A stretch of DNA of 64,000 nt from CATOSP01 sp034422355 (lineage in GTDB: Bacteria; Chloroflexota; Dehalococcoidia; Lucifugimonadales; UBA3495): contig DAOUJS010000146.1 in the NCBI GenBank assembly GCA_034422355.1, forward strand, positions 1 through 64,000, given 5' to 3'. Under the pieces are notes generated by a model, which saw nothing but the letters and a program-made list of their open reading frames with translations, did no database searches and was not told the origin of the DNA. A program made the translations under genes and the position numbers. Every line of letters starts with the position of its first letter. Position 1 is the stretch's first letter. This document shows, one piece after another, positions 1-7,940 of this stretch.

Positions 1-1
1 C

Positions 2-145
2 CGGACGCCTCACCGGGTGGTGGTGATAGAGTTCGAAAACCTCGAGCGGGCGCGGGCCTATGCCAGCGACCCCGAATCCAGGCGGCTGGGCGAAATTCGG
101 GACAGGAGCAGCATTTCCACGACCTTCCTCGTCGAGGGCATCTAA
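2..145 (+). CDS. DUF1330-like protein, C-terminal fragment
   Basis: The window opens inside this frame, so only the last 47 residues are present. The visible piece has the hydrophobic strand VVVIEF, a helix with ERARAYASDPE, and a closing strand TTFLVEGI before a TAA stop. This pattern resembles the C-terminal half of DUF1330/dimeric alpha-beta-barrel (ferredoxin-like) small proteins, which often accompany degradative enzymes. The substrate is unknown. The start and N-terminal half lie outside the window. The assignment rests on a short fragment, so another ferredoxin-like fold family is possible. Confidence 0.55.
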   Translation, partial: RTPHRVVVIEFENLERARAYASDPESRRLGEIRDRSSISTTFLVEGI

Positions 146-515
146 CTCCTGGAGCGCTTCCCGCCGCGGCGACGGGCCAGGGCCATGGCCTGCTGCTGGC
201 CGGTTGCGGCTGCGAGATACTTCACGGGTAGCGCCAACTCGCAGACCCGGAGGGTCTTGGGCTCTTCCATGACTCGCCGAGACCCCGACTCACCGAGGCC
301 TCGATTTCTTGCCCGCCTCGCACTGCCCGCCATCCCCTTGCTCCTTGAGTGACCTCAAGTGTTGGCCTTGAAATCGCGGAGCGACTGCCATCCGGGGATG
401 ATGCCTTGTCGACGGGGCGACCGCGTGGACGGGGCGACCGCCAAAAGCAGGCTCAACTTTCGGACACCGCAAGAACGCTACATCTCTACCAAAAGGGAGT
501 TGACAGGGGGTTGAC
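146..515. other. Non-coding gap with short tandem repeat
   Basis: No convincing gene was seen here. A 14-base unit, GACGGGGCGACCGC, occurs twice in tandem (411-424 and 428-441) separated by three bases. The sequence GTTGACA occurs twice immediately before the next gene; the AGGGGG between them (505-510) is the likely ribosome-binding site, five bases before the ATG at 516. Confidence 0.5.
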
Positions 516-1358
516 ATGAACTCATCCGGAAAGCCGGTAGCCGTCGTTATTGGGGCGACGTCCAAGTGGCAGTCAGACGGGCGGAACACTCACCTGGCCC
601 ACGGCAGGGCGCTGGACGACAGCGAGTTGCCCGTCGGTGTGCGGTGGGGCGTGGGAGGAGCGATCTCCCAAAAGTTTGCGCAAGAGGGTTTCTTGGTCGT
701 GCTCACCACCCGCAGCGCCCCCAACGCGGCCCCGTTGGAAGCGGCGATCCGGGAACAGGGCGGCGACAGCATGATCGTCGAGCTTGACCTCGCGTCCCGC
801 GACTCCATATCCGACGCCTTCGCCCAAATCCGGGAACAGGCTGGCGACCCGAACGTCCTGGTATACAACGCGGGCTACCTGGAGGGGCGCGATCTGCCAC
901 CGGAAAAAGAACTGCTGGAACACATTCCCTTCGAGATACTCGAGACCGCCCAGCATATCTCCAGCAGCGGACCCTTCCTGGTCGCCCAGGAGGTATTGCC
1001 CGCCATGCGTGAGCGAGGCGAGGGGTCCATCCTGATTTCAAATAACGCATCATCATTGCGGGGGCGAAAGCGGTACACCGGGCAGTCGCTGTACTACCCG
1101 AGGGTGCTGATGCGCACGCTGGCGCAGGCGCTGACCGAGGAATATTCCGAGTACGGCGTGCATGTTGCCAACGTGGTCATCGACGGGACCATAGATTCGC
1201 CGGGCACCCGGGCCCTCCCACGCTCCCAGCAGCAGCCTGAGTTGCTGATGAATCCCGTCAAGATCGCGGAAGCCTTCTATTACCTGCACACCCAGGACAG
1301 GTCCTGCTGGACGCACGAACTCCAGTTGACGCCCTTCGCCACCAAGCCGAGCTTCTGA
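516..1358 (+). CDS. SDR-family oxidoreductase with insertion in the cofactor loop
   Basis: This 280-residue protein has a Rossmann start (VAVVIGAT at 8-15), a helix after GVGGAIS (45-51), a DLAS acidic segment and the NAG motif in YNAGY near residue 118, all typical of NAD(P)-dependent short-chain dehydrogenases. About 29 extra residues (16-44) separate the first glycine of the cofactor loop from GVGG. The region where YxxxK is expected reads YYPRVLMR, so the catalytic lysine appears to be arginine. It therefore probably binds a nucleotide cofactor, but catalysis of the classical kind is uncertain. It lies 54 bases before an LLM oxidoreductase on the same strand and may be co-transcribed. The substrate is not predictable. 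Confidence 0.85.
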   Translation: MNSSGKPVAVVIGATSKWQSDGRNTHLAHGRALDDSELPVGVRWGVGGAISQKFAQEGFLVVLTTRSAPNAAPLEAAIREQGGDSMIVELDLASRDSISDAFAQIREQAGDPNVLVYNAGYLEGRDLPPEKELLEHIPFEILETAQHISSSGPFLVAQEVLPAMRERGEGSILISNNASSLRGRKRYTGQSLYYPRVLMRTLAQALTEEYSEYGVHVANVVIDGTIDSPGTRALPRSQQQPELLMNPVKIAEAFYYLHTQDRSCWTHELQLTPFATKPSF

Positions 1359-1412
1359 GGTCCATTGTCCCTTGGGGACTCATAGCTCAAGTTAATCAGG
1401 GGGAGTATCCGA

Positions 1413-2477
1413 ATGGATGTCGGAATGATGATGATCTTCTCCAGTTACGGCTGGGAAGACGGATCGGACGGCCAAATGTGGGAGGAAGAGCTTCGCCTGG
1501 CCGAAATCGCCGCCGACTCGGGGTTCGATTGCCTCTGGTCCGCGGAGCACCATTTCAACGATTACTCCTTCGTGCCGGACAATCTCCAGTTGATGACCCA
1601 CATCGCGGCCAGGCATCCCAACATCGACGTTGGGACGGCTGCCGTGATACTCCCCTGGCACAATCCCCTGCGGGTGGCGGAAAACGCTGCCGTTCTCGAC
1701 CTGTTGAGCAATGGCAGGCTCCGGCTGGGGTTCGGGCGAGGTCTGGCGCGGCGCGAGTTCGAGACCTTTGGCATCAGCATGGACGAATCGCGGGAGCGGT
1801 TCGACGAAGCTGCGCCGATGATTGTCGAAGCTCTCAGGACAGGATTCATCGAGAGCGGCGGTCCTTACTACAAGCAGGCGCGGACGGAGATCCGGCCACG
1901 ACCTCAGCATTCCTTTGACGGGCGCATCTACGCCGTTGCCGCCAGCGATGATTCCGTGCTCTCGGCGGCCAGGCTGGGGGCACACATCGTCATGTTCGCC
2001 GACCGTCCCTGGGAAATGCGGATGCCGGGGATCGAGCGCGGGCGGGCCCTGCACCGTGAATTTCACGGCACGGAGCCGCCTGCCCTGATGCTCACCGAGT
2101 TTGTGATATGCGGCGCCGACATTGCCCAGTGTGAAGAAGAAGCGCGCCGATACCAGGGAAAGTTTGTCGAGAGCAACTTCTATCACTACGAGTTCCTTGG
2201 CGACCACTTCCGGTCGGTGAAGGGTTACGACGCCTATCAGCAGAAGGCCGAGATCGCCCGTTCGGCCGGTCTCGAAGGGGCCATCGAAGGGTTTATGAAA
2301 GCCGCCAGTTGGGGCACTCCGGACAAGATTCTCCGGGGGCTTGAGGAGCGTCGTGCCCTGCTCGGCGATTTCGAGTGGAACGTCGCCTTCCGCTTCGGCG
2401 GCACGCCTTTCCATGTCGCGGAGCGGGGCCTCAAACTCTTCGCCGAAGAAGTGCTGCCGGTCCTGAAGTCCTGGTAG
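1413..2477 (+). CDS. LLM-class flavin-dependent oxidoreductase
   Basis: This 354-residue protein is a luciferase-like monooxygenase-superfamily enzyme with a TIM-barrel fold that uses FMN or F420. Recognisable segments are the N-terminal strand MDVGMMMIFSSYGW, SAEHHFNDYSF around residue 44, a strand DVGTAAVILPWHNPLRVAE, and NGRLRLGFGRGLARREFETFG, which is the usual phosphate-binding region. A GGGGAG stretch precedes the ATG at a normal distance. It follows an SDR gene and may act with it in oxidation of an organic substrate. Such paralogues are strongly expanded in SAR202-type Chloroflexota. The individual substrate cannot be inferred. Confidence 0.92.
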   Translation: MDVGMMMIFSSYGWEDGSDGQMWEEELRLAEIAADSGFDCLWSAEHHFNDYSFVPDNLQLMTHIAARHPNIDVGTAAVILPWHNPLRVAENAAVLDLLSNGRLRLGFGRGLARREFETFGISMDESRERFDEAAPMIVEALRTGFIESGGPYYKQARTEIRPRPQHSFDGRIYAVAASDDSVLSAARLGAHIVMFADRPWEMRMPGIERGRALHREFHGTEPPALMLTEFVICGADIAQCEEEARRYQGKFVESNFYHYEFLGDHFRSVKGYDAYQQKAEIARSAGLEGAIEGFMKAASWGTPDKILRGLEERRALLGDFEWNVAFRFGGTPFHVAERGLKLFAEEVLPVLKSW

Positions 2478-3052
2478 TCGCTGAAGCTGACGGCACGATT
2501 GCGGCGGTGTCTCGCTTCGGGCGGCGGCCCTCCCGAAACGCAACGCCGCCTCCGTTCTACTGTCACACGGTACAGTGTCCACGACGAAGAGGCAGTCCAT
2601 GCATCCGCCGTCGAGGTTAGGCGTCCGGACTTGAACGCCGTGCCTATGTTCCTTGGCGGTGCGGACTATGCAATAACGTAGACCGGGCGGAGCGTGGCCG
2701 AGAATACTCCCGCGGGCAAGAATACCGGCGAGCCGGCTGAGGCCACCGACTCCAGGGACGACACACTTCATATCTTTCCCGGAGAGGGCTGCGGTTACCG
2801 GAACTCCAGGGGAATGTGACTCTTACGCGCAATCCGGCCAATCCTCCGCAATTGGCGGAAATGTCCGGATTTGGCCGGAAAAGTAAATTTTCCCGGATTG
2901 ACCGGGGCTGGGGACCGCCAAGCCGCCGCCAACCCGACCACCTGATGTAACCCACCTGAAATGCAACGCCGCCGACGTTTACCCCGCCTATCGTTGCGGG
3001 CTGGAGGCGGGTATACTCTCCCGGCAAACTGTGCAGGCCAGGTCGAGGCGAT
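2478..3052. other. Long intergenic region with nested inverted repeats
   Basis: No supported gene lies in these 575 bases. The region contains a nested inverted repeat (listed separately) and a TATACT hexamer at 3012-3017 that could be a -10 element for the following receiver-like gene, although no good -35 lies at the right distance. Open frames on the minus strand here look like chance reading of the non-coding sequence. Confidence 0.5.
2833..2879. repeat. Nested inverted repeat (hairpin)
   Basis: The outer arms TCCGGCCAA (2833-2841) and TTGGCCGGA (2871-2879) are perfectly complementary. Inner arms TCCGC (2845-2849) and GCGGA (2855-2859) form a second stem. There is no T-run directly after it on either strand, so a simple intrinsic terminator is not supported. 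It could be an RNA structure or a protein site. Confidence 0.5.
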
Positions 3053-3352
3053 ATGAGCGACGAGAAGAGAATCCTGTTACTGGGTAGATACGAGGATGTG
3101 ATGGACCAGATTACAAGGCTTCTGGAGTCAGTAGGGTTCACCGTGACCAGCACCGTCAGCGAGGGAGTGGCCATTGACATGGCTGGTTCGTCCAACTTCG
3201 ACGCCCTGCTGATCGGAGAGGAACTGCCCCAGGAAGACCGGCGTTACGTGACCGTCGAGGCCCGCAGGAACGACCCAGGAGTAGCGGTGATCATCGTCGG
3301 CAGCCCGGAGTCGGTGTTGACCCAGATGAAACAGGCAGGAATCGACTTTTGA
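3053..3352 (+). CDS. Degenerate response-regulator receiver-like protein
   Basis: This 99-residue protein has the alternating strand/helix pattern of a CheY-like receiver: KRILLLG, a helix through LLESVGF, TVTSTVSEG, FDALLIGEELP, a helix, and VAVIIVGSPE. In a true receiver the third strand ends in the phospho-accepting aspartate (xxDxxLP); here the equivalent segment is LLIGEELP, so a glycine stands where the aspartate is expected. The acidic pair after strand 1 is also missing (GRYED). It probably does not undergo classical phosphorylation and may act as a protein-interaction module. No output domain or histidine kinase is next to it. Confidence 0.65.
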   Translation: MSDEKRILLLGRYEDVMDQITRLLESVGFTVTSTVSEGVAIDMAGSSNFDALLIGEELPQEDRRYVTVEARRNDPGVAVIIVGSPESVLTQMKQAGIDF

Positions 3353-3369
3353 CGTATAAGACGTATAAT
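3342..3369 (+). promoter_or_regulatory. Possible sigma-70-like promoter before thuA-like gene
   Basis: TATAAT at 3364-3369 lies 16 bases after TCGACT (3342-3347). The unit GACGTATAA is directly repeated just here. The -10 is perfect but the -35 matches only four of six bases, so the call is tentative. Confidence 0.4.
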
Positions 3370-3407
3370 AGGCTCCGCCCAGGTATCATATAAGGGGGTA
3401 ATTGATC

Positions 3408-4124
3408 GTGAAATTGCTGGTGATCTCCGGCGGGAGGCACCCCTATCACGAGTCAACGCCGGTGCTGGAGGGCTTTCTCAAGGCGGCGGGGCATGACGTG
3501 ACCATCACGGAGGACGCTTCGGTCCTCGGGCGCGCCGGCGACATGGACCAGTTCGACGCGCTGGTGTTCAACACGCGCCGGGAGAACGTTCCCGATTTCG
3601 GGGACTCAACGCTAACGGTTGAAGAACGGAACGGGATAAAGGACTTCATCAGCTCCGGGAAGGGGTTCGTCTGCATCCACATCGCCACCTGCGTGCCCCA
3701 GGACTGGCAGGAATACCTGGACATCACCGGCGGCGGCTGGATCTCCGGCACGAGCTTCCATCCACCCTATGGCCAGTTCGAGGTTAACGTCAGCAACTCC
3801 GGCCATCCCGGCGTCAGCGACGTGTCGGACTTTATGACCAACGACGAGCTGTACATGAACCTGGCCATGCGCGACGGCAACAACGTCTTCATCACCGGCA
3901 CCGCGGGAGACGGGACCTATCCGTGGGGTCCGGACCGTGTACCGACCCACATGCCCGCGGGAACGTTCCCGTTGGGGTGGACCCGCCGGTACGGCGAGGG
4001 GAAGGTCTATGTCCTGCTGCTGGGCCACGACGGGCAGAGCTTCGAGACCCCCGGTTTCCAGAAGCTGGTGCTGAACGGGGTGGACTGGGTAACCTCCAAG
4101 TCAGGCAGCAAAGCCACGGTTTAG
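3408..4124 (+). CDS. ThuA-domain protein
   Basis: This protein of about 238 residues matches the ThuA-like (trehalose-utilisation) family, a class-I glutamine-amidotransferase-like fold. Signatures are the start KLLVISGGRHPYHES, the segment DALVFNTRRE, SSGKGFVCIHIAT, the long FHPPYGQFEV region, DELYMNL, and PLGWTRRYGEGKVYVLLLGHD near the C-terminus. GTG at 3408 is preferred over TTG at 3402 because the ribosome-binding stretch AAGGGGG at 3392-3398 sits about nine bases before it. ThuA-domain proteins are often associated with sugar or glycoside catabolism; the exact reaction is not established. No obvious partner gene is adjacent. Confidence 0.88.
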   Translation: MKLLVISGGRHPYHESTPVLEGFLKAAGHDVTITEDASVLGRAGDMDQFDALVFNTRRENVPDFGDSTLTVEERNGIKDFISSGKGFVCIHIATCVPQDWQEYLDITGGGWISGTSFHPPYGQFEVNVSNSGHPGVSDVSDFMTNDELYMNLAMRDGNNVFITGTAGDGTYPWGPDRVPTHMPAGTFPLGWTRRYGEGKVYVLLLGHDGQSFETPGFQKLVLNGVDWVTSKSGSKATV

Positions 4125-4387
4125 GGACCGCACCCCTGACCCCGGGCCTTGAGACCAACACGGGCTGCCCGGTAGTCCGGGGCAGCCCGATGGCCCCTTC
4201 TCAGCGGCTTTGCCCGGATTCATCGGGCGGGGTTGCTTGAGAGGGGTTTCTTAAACTTGTCTAAAATTATAACCAGGACTGTTGATTCTCCTGCCCTCAC
4301 ATAGGTAACTTCAAAGCAACGCCCCAGTACATCCCGTGGCAGCGGTGGACCGGGGCGGCGAGTACCGGGTTGATTGGAGGTCGGGAG

Positions 4388-4564
4388 ATGGTCACCAGTA
4401 ACGAGAGCATTGCCGTACTTAACGAGGAAGGACCAGTCAGCGAGTGCCGTCATCACTGGGTAATAGAGCCGGCCAATGGGCCTGTGAGCCGGGGAGAATG
4501 CCTGAACTGTCACAGTGTCCGGGATTTCTATAACTCAATCCACGAGCCGGAACGGGAAGACTAG
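4388..4564 (+). CDS. Small zinc-ribbon-like protein
   Basis: This 58-residue protein contains ECRHHW near residue 20 and GECLNCHSVRDF near residue 38, a Cys/His plus Cys-x2-Cys arrangement fit for one zinc ion. The ATG at 4388 has a clear GGAGG (4376-4380) seven bases upstream, which argues for a real gene despite its size. I recall similar short CRHHW proteins in Chloroflexota, but no function is known to me. It stands alone between the ThuA-like gene and the convergent ABC exporter. A role in nucleic-acid or protein binding would be speculation. Confidence 0.65.
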   Translation: MVTSNESIAVLNEEGPVSECRHHWVIEPANGPVSRGECLNCHSVRDFYNSIHEPERED

Positions 4565-4653
4565 AGGACAGCAAGCTATCCCGGCGCCGATTAGTCCGAC
4601 AGGCGCCAAGGGACATCTGAATTGCTGTGGACCGGGACCCGGACTGTCCGAAG

Positions 4654-5505
4654 TCAGGCTCCCTTTGCGCCGCCGATGTCCCTGCGCTGGAACAGCCAGA
4701 CGGCCACGGCCATAAGCACCGTGGTATAGACCAGCATGACCAACAGGCCGTGGAGGTTCCCAGTCATCGCGCCAGCATCGCCAAAGACGAGCATCCCTCC
4801 CTGGTCCCCACTGTTCGCATCATTGGCGATCCAGGCTTCTACAGCCCTGCCGAGAACGAAGCCAGCAAGACTATCGAACGTATCCGTCGTGGCCAGGACT
4901 ATCGGCACGATGGCTCCTTCAACGACAAACTTGTATACAAGGGTGATGGCCGTTGCCGTGTTTGCGGACGTGGTCAGGACGGCGAAGAACATGGCCACGG
5001 CGATGTACGGGACGAACGCCAAGGCGGACTTGCCCAAGTGCACAAGTACGGTGGACCACTCGCCCGCTGTGGCGATTCCCCCTTCACCCTCGATGACGCC
5101 CACCACCAACCCGCTGGCGCCCATCCCGACGCACATCACCAGCAGCCAGGCCACTCCCGTAGCCGCCATCAGCACGAAGATGGCTGCAAGGAATTGCCAG
5201 CGGGCAGCGCCCTTCGCAAGCACGGCCCGAAAGGTCCCCCAACTGTATTCCGACCCCAGTGCTGAAGAGGTCCAGATTACAATCGCCACCACAAGCACTG
5301 TGTTCCCAAACGTGAGGCCGAGGCCAACACCGTTAGGGAGCAGCAGGGAGTCCAGAAATGCCTCTCCCAAGGCGTTCAGCGCGTACATGGCCCAGTAGAG
5401 GACTTGCGTCGCTGCGATCAGCACTGCCAGCAGCACCCACGGCATCCACCGCCGACGCAGCTTGAACCATTCCCATCTTACGAGGGCCGCGGAGTTAGAG
5501 GTCAC
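4654..5505 (-). CDS. ABC-2 type transporter permease
   Basis: This 283-residue protein has about six hydrophobic segments (for example residues 22-45, 68-85, 105-130, 160-180, and a final one near 255-272) and begins with the typical cytosolic ALVRWEWFKLRRR. It matches membrane subunits of ABC-2 exporters. Its start overlaps the stop of the ATP-binding gene by four bases, so the two are translationally coupled and form one exporter. The gene pattern (ATPase of the CcmA/BcrA type plus one permease) is common in drug or peptide export and in self-resistance. The cargo is unknown. Confidence 0.88.
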   Translation of the reverse strand: MTSNSAALVRWEWFKLRRRWMPWVLLAVLIAATQVLYWAMYALNALGEAFLDSLLLPNGVGLGLTFGNTVLVVAIVIWTSSALGSEYSWGTFRAVLAKGAARWQFLAAIFVLMAATGVAWLLVMCVGMGASGLVVGVIEGEGGIATAGEWSTVLVHLGKSALAFVPYIAVAMFFAVLTTSANTATAITLVYKFVVEGAIVPIVLATTDTFDSLAGFVLGRAVEAWIANDANSGDQGGMLVFGDAGAMTGNLHGLLVMLVYTTVLMAVAVWLFQRRDIGGAKGA

Positions 5506-6416
5506 GGCTGTCGCTCTCCATCGTCGGCGGTAACTTCCAGGAAATAACCTTCAAGGGACTGCCGGAGCGGCCACATCTCAGTTACGTAAACCTGGGAACG
5601 GCTCAGGGCAGCGGTCAGTTCCCAGGCACGGGCTACCGGGCAGGTGACCACGAGGGAAGGACCGTCTACTGCCACGTCTTCAACCCAACTCAACTCTGCC
5701 AGAATCCGGCGGGCCTCCCCATCACTGGTGGTAATCAGCTTCACCCGTTCGCCGGAGCGAATGAGATCAGCCACAGTACCCTGAGCAATCAGCCGTCCCC
5801 TGGACAGGATAGCAACGCTGTCACACACCTGTTCAACCTCGTAGAGCAGGTGGCTGGACAGGAGCACCGTCCGGTTGCCGTCGCCAAGGCTGCGGATAAG
5901 CTCTCGCACTTCCGCCATGCCGGCCGGGTCCATGCCATTGGTCGGTTCATCGAGGAAGAGAAGCTCCGGGCCGCCCAGGAGGGAGCAGGCAATTCCCAGC
6001 CGCTGCTTCATCCCCAGGGAATAGGTATGGTAACGGTCCCCGGCGCGGTCAGAAAGGCCCACCAGCTCCAACAGCACATCAACTTCCCCCGGCTTACCCC
6101 GACCCAGGATTCCCTGGAAGTATTCGAGGTTGTGCCTGCCGGACAGGTAGGGATAGAAGGACGGGGTTTCAATGATTGCGCCGATGCGCCGCAGGGCTTC
6201 TGTCTGAGGCGTGTCCGTTCCCAAGAGCCAGTACGTGCCGGAGGTTGGGCGGACAAGGCCGAGCAACATGCCCATGACCGTGGTCTTGCCCGAGCCGTTA
6301 GGGCCCAGCAGGCCGAATACAGAGCCACGGGGCACTTCCAGGGAAAGTTGATCGACAGCCAGGACTCTACCAAACCTCTTGGTCAACCCCTGGGTGTGGA
6401 TGACGAGGTCGTTCAA
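5502..6416 (-). CDS. ABC transporter ATP-binding protein
   Basis: This 304-residue nucleotide-binding subunit has Walker A GPNGSGKTT near residue 38, Q-loop region IIETPSFYP, signature YSLGMKQRLGIA near residue 135, Walker B LLFLDEPTNGMDP near 155, and the H-loop in LLSSHLLYEVEQ. The C-terminal 85 residues form the accessory domain usual in the CcmA/BcrA group. It powers export by the permease encoded next, whose start overlaps this stop by four bases. The pair is transcribed away from selD. No regulator adjoins it. Confidence 0.93.
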   Translation of the reverse strand: MNDLVIHTQGLTKRFGRVLAVDQLSLEVPRGSVFGLLGPNGSGKTTVMGMLLGLVRPTSGTYWLLGTDTPQTEALRRIGAIIETPSFYPYLSGRHNLEYFQGILGRGKPGEVDVLLELVGLSDRAGDRYHTYSLGMKQRLGIACSLLGGPELLFLDEPTNGMDPAGMAEVRELIRSLGDGNRTVLLSSHLLYEVEQVCDSVAILSRGRLIAQGTVADLIRSGERVKLITTSDGEARRILAELSWVEDVAVDGPSLVVTCPVARAWELTAALSRSQVYVTEMWPLRQSLEGYFLEVTADDGERQP

Positions 6417-6606
6417 TGAAAACCTTTCAAGGCGCTAACTCGATCTGGACCACTCACCTTTGACGCAGCGGCCACAGATACTTTGCCGATGGTCCAAACA
6501 TGCGCGCAAGTCATCTGGATACGGGTTTGCACGGAAAACGGGCCTGTACTCAGCCTCTTCTCCGAGAGACGCCGGCGCCCGGAACCCTTGCTCCTGCGCC
6601 CTTTGC

Positions 6607-6612
6607 TATAAT
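6607..6612 (+). promoter_or_regulatory. -10 element upstream of selD
   Basis: A perfect TATAAT lies 29 bases before the proposed selD start. No consensus -35 is at 16-18 bases; TTGCTC at 6588 is only 13 bases away. GAGG at 6633-6636 is the likely ribosome-binding site for the ATG at 6642. Confidence 0.4.
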
Positions 6613-6641
6613 GGGCCTCATCCCCTCAATGCGAGGCTATG

Positions 6642-7685
6642 ATGCAAAGCAGCGAAATACGACTGACAGAACTGTCTCACTGCGCGGGTTGAGCCGCCAA
6701 GCTCAGCATGGAGGACCTGGTCCAGGTCCTGAGTCAGCTACCCACGATCACCCATCCCAACCTGCTTGTGGGAACCGAGACCGGCGACGATGCGGCCGTG
6801 TACCGCATCAACCAGGATACGGCGCTGATACTCACCGTGGATTTCTTCACCCCGATCACGGACGACCCCTACGAGTTTGGGACAATCGCGGCAGCCAATT
6901 CCCTGAGCGACGTTTACGCTATGGGCGGGCGGCCGATTTTGGCCCTCAACGTAGTGGGGTTTCCGGCGGACTTGGCCCGGGACATGTTGGGGCCGGTGCT
7001 GCGAGGCGGCTACGACAAGGCGGCGGAGGCGGGCTGCCTGATTGCCGGGGGCCATACTGTGGACGACTCGGAGCCGAAGTACGGTCTTTCGGTGGTGGGG
7101 TTGGTGGAGCCGGGGAACCAGGTTACCAACGCCGGGGCCCGTCCCGGGGATGTGCTGGTGCTGACCAAGCCCATCGGCACGGGGATAATCACCACCGGAT
7201 GCAAGCAGGGAAAGACTCCCTATCCGGTCCTCCAGGGGGCGGTGAACACCATGGCCACCCTGAACAAGGCTGCGTCTGAAGTGATGATGATGGTGGGCGT
7301 CAACGCCTGCACCGACATCACCGGGTTTGGTCTTATGGGGCATTTGCGTTCGATGGTCCGGGGCAGCAACGTGAGCGCCCGGATTCGGTTCGACCAGGTC
7401 CCAGTCCTTCCGGGTACCTGGGACCTGTTGGAGGAGGGAGTTGTGCCGGGAGGGACTCACCGGAACCTGCAAGCCGTGTCCGACACCGTGCATTGGGAGC
7501 CTGGGACCACGGAGGAGATGCAACTCCTTATGTGCGATGCCCAGACATCCGGAGGGTTGCTAATGGCCGTCCCGCCGGAGGACCGGGACAAGCTTATGTC
7601 CGGCCTGGATGACGCTGGAGTGTCAGCGGCGATCATAGGGGACATAGTGGATGGCTCGCATCACCAGATCCAGGTGCTGAACTAG
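6642..7685 (+). CDS. selD: Selenide, water dikinase (selenoprotein with UGA codon 17)
   Basis: SelD makes selenophosphate from selenide and ATP for selenocysteine and selenouridine synthesis. From ATG 6642 the frame is open except for UGA at 6690-6692 and continues to 7685 (347 residues if UGA is decoded). The N-terminus reads RLTELSHCAG-U-AAK, which aligns residue for residue with the E. coli SelD segment RLTQYSHGAG-C-GCK, so UGA replaces the catalytic Cys17; Lys20 is kept. Downstream come GDDAAVY, TVDFFTPI, IAAANSLSDVYAMGG, AGGHTVDDSEPKYGL, TDITGFGLMGHL and CDAQTSGGLL. Starting at ATG 6708 would remove the active site. A hairpin fit for a bacterial SECIS follows the UGA. No selA or selB lies in the window. 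Confidence 0.93.
6702..6733 (+). promoter_or_regulatory. Candidate bacterial SECIS element in selD
   Basis: Arms AGGACCT (6712-6718) and AGGTCCT (6724-6730) pair perfectly around the loop GGTCC; CTCAG (6702-6706) and CTGAG (6729-6733) can extend the base with a bulge. The loop begins 26 bases after the UGA, within the 16-37 base range known for bacterial SECIS elements. The GGUC in the loop is also found in the E. coli fdhF element recognised by SelB. Confidence 0.75.
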
Positions 7686-7870
7686 GGGCTGCCATTACGC
7701 TCCGGCCACCTTATACTCGCGGCGGGACCAAACAAAAGGCCCCGCGGGGTGGGTTGCGGGCAGGCTTCCAGACCTCGTTGACACTATTTTGCCCGCCCGA
7801 TAACATGATTAGCGGACACAGCGTTGCCTCCGCCCGGCCTCGCCACACTATCGGAGCCGCTGTCAGACTG

Positions 7871-7930
7871 GAGACGGGTCCTATCCGCCGCTCCCCGGCC
7901 GGCACGCTGGCATGGGTGCGGCGTTCTCAG
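7871..7930 (+). repeat. Dispersed 60-bp repeat, copy A
   Basis: This copy begins GAGACGGGTCCTATCC, passes the core CTCCCCGGCCGGCAC and ends GCGTTCTCAG. It lies 10 bases before the ATG of the sulfite-oxidase-like gene, so its 3' end abuts or includes the AGGAGG ribosome-binding site. It shares most bases with copies at 9132-9191 and 55588-55647. Confidence 0.8.
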
Positions 7931-7940
7931 GAGGTGCCGC

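Noticed and set aside
1392..2771. Long antisense open frame (459 codons) opposite the LLM oxidoreductase
   Set aside because: It mirrors the codon structure of the real gene, has no recognisable domain and arises from high GC. The plus-strand frame has clear family motifs.
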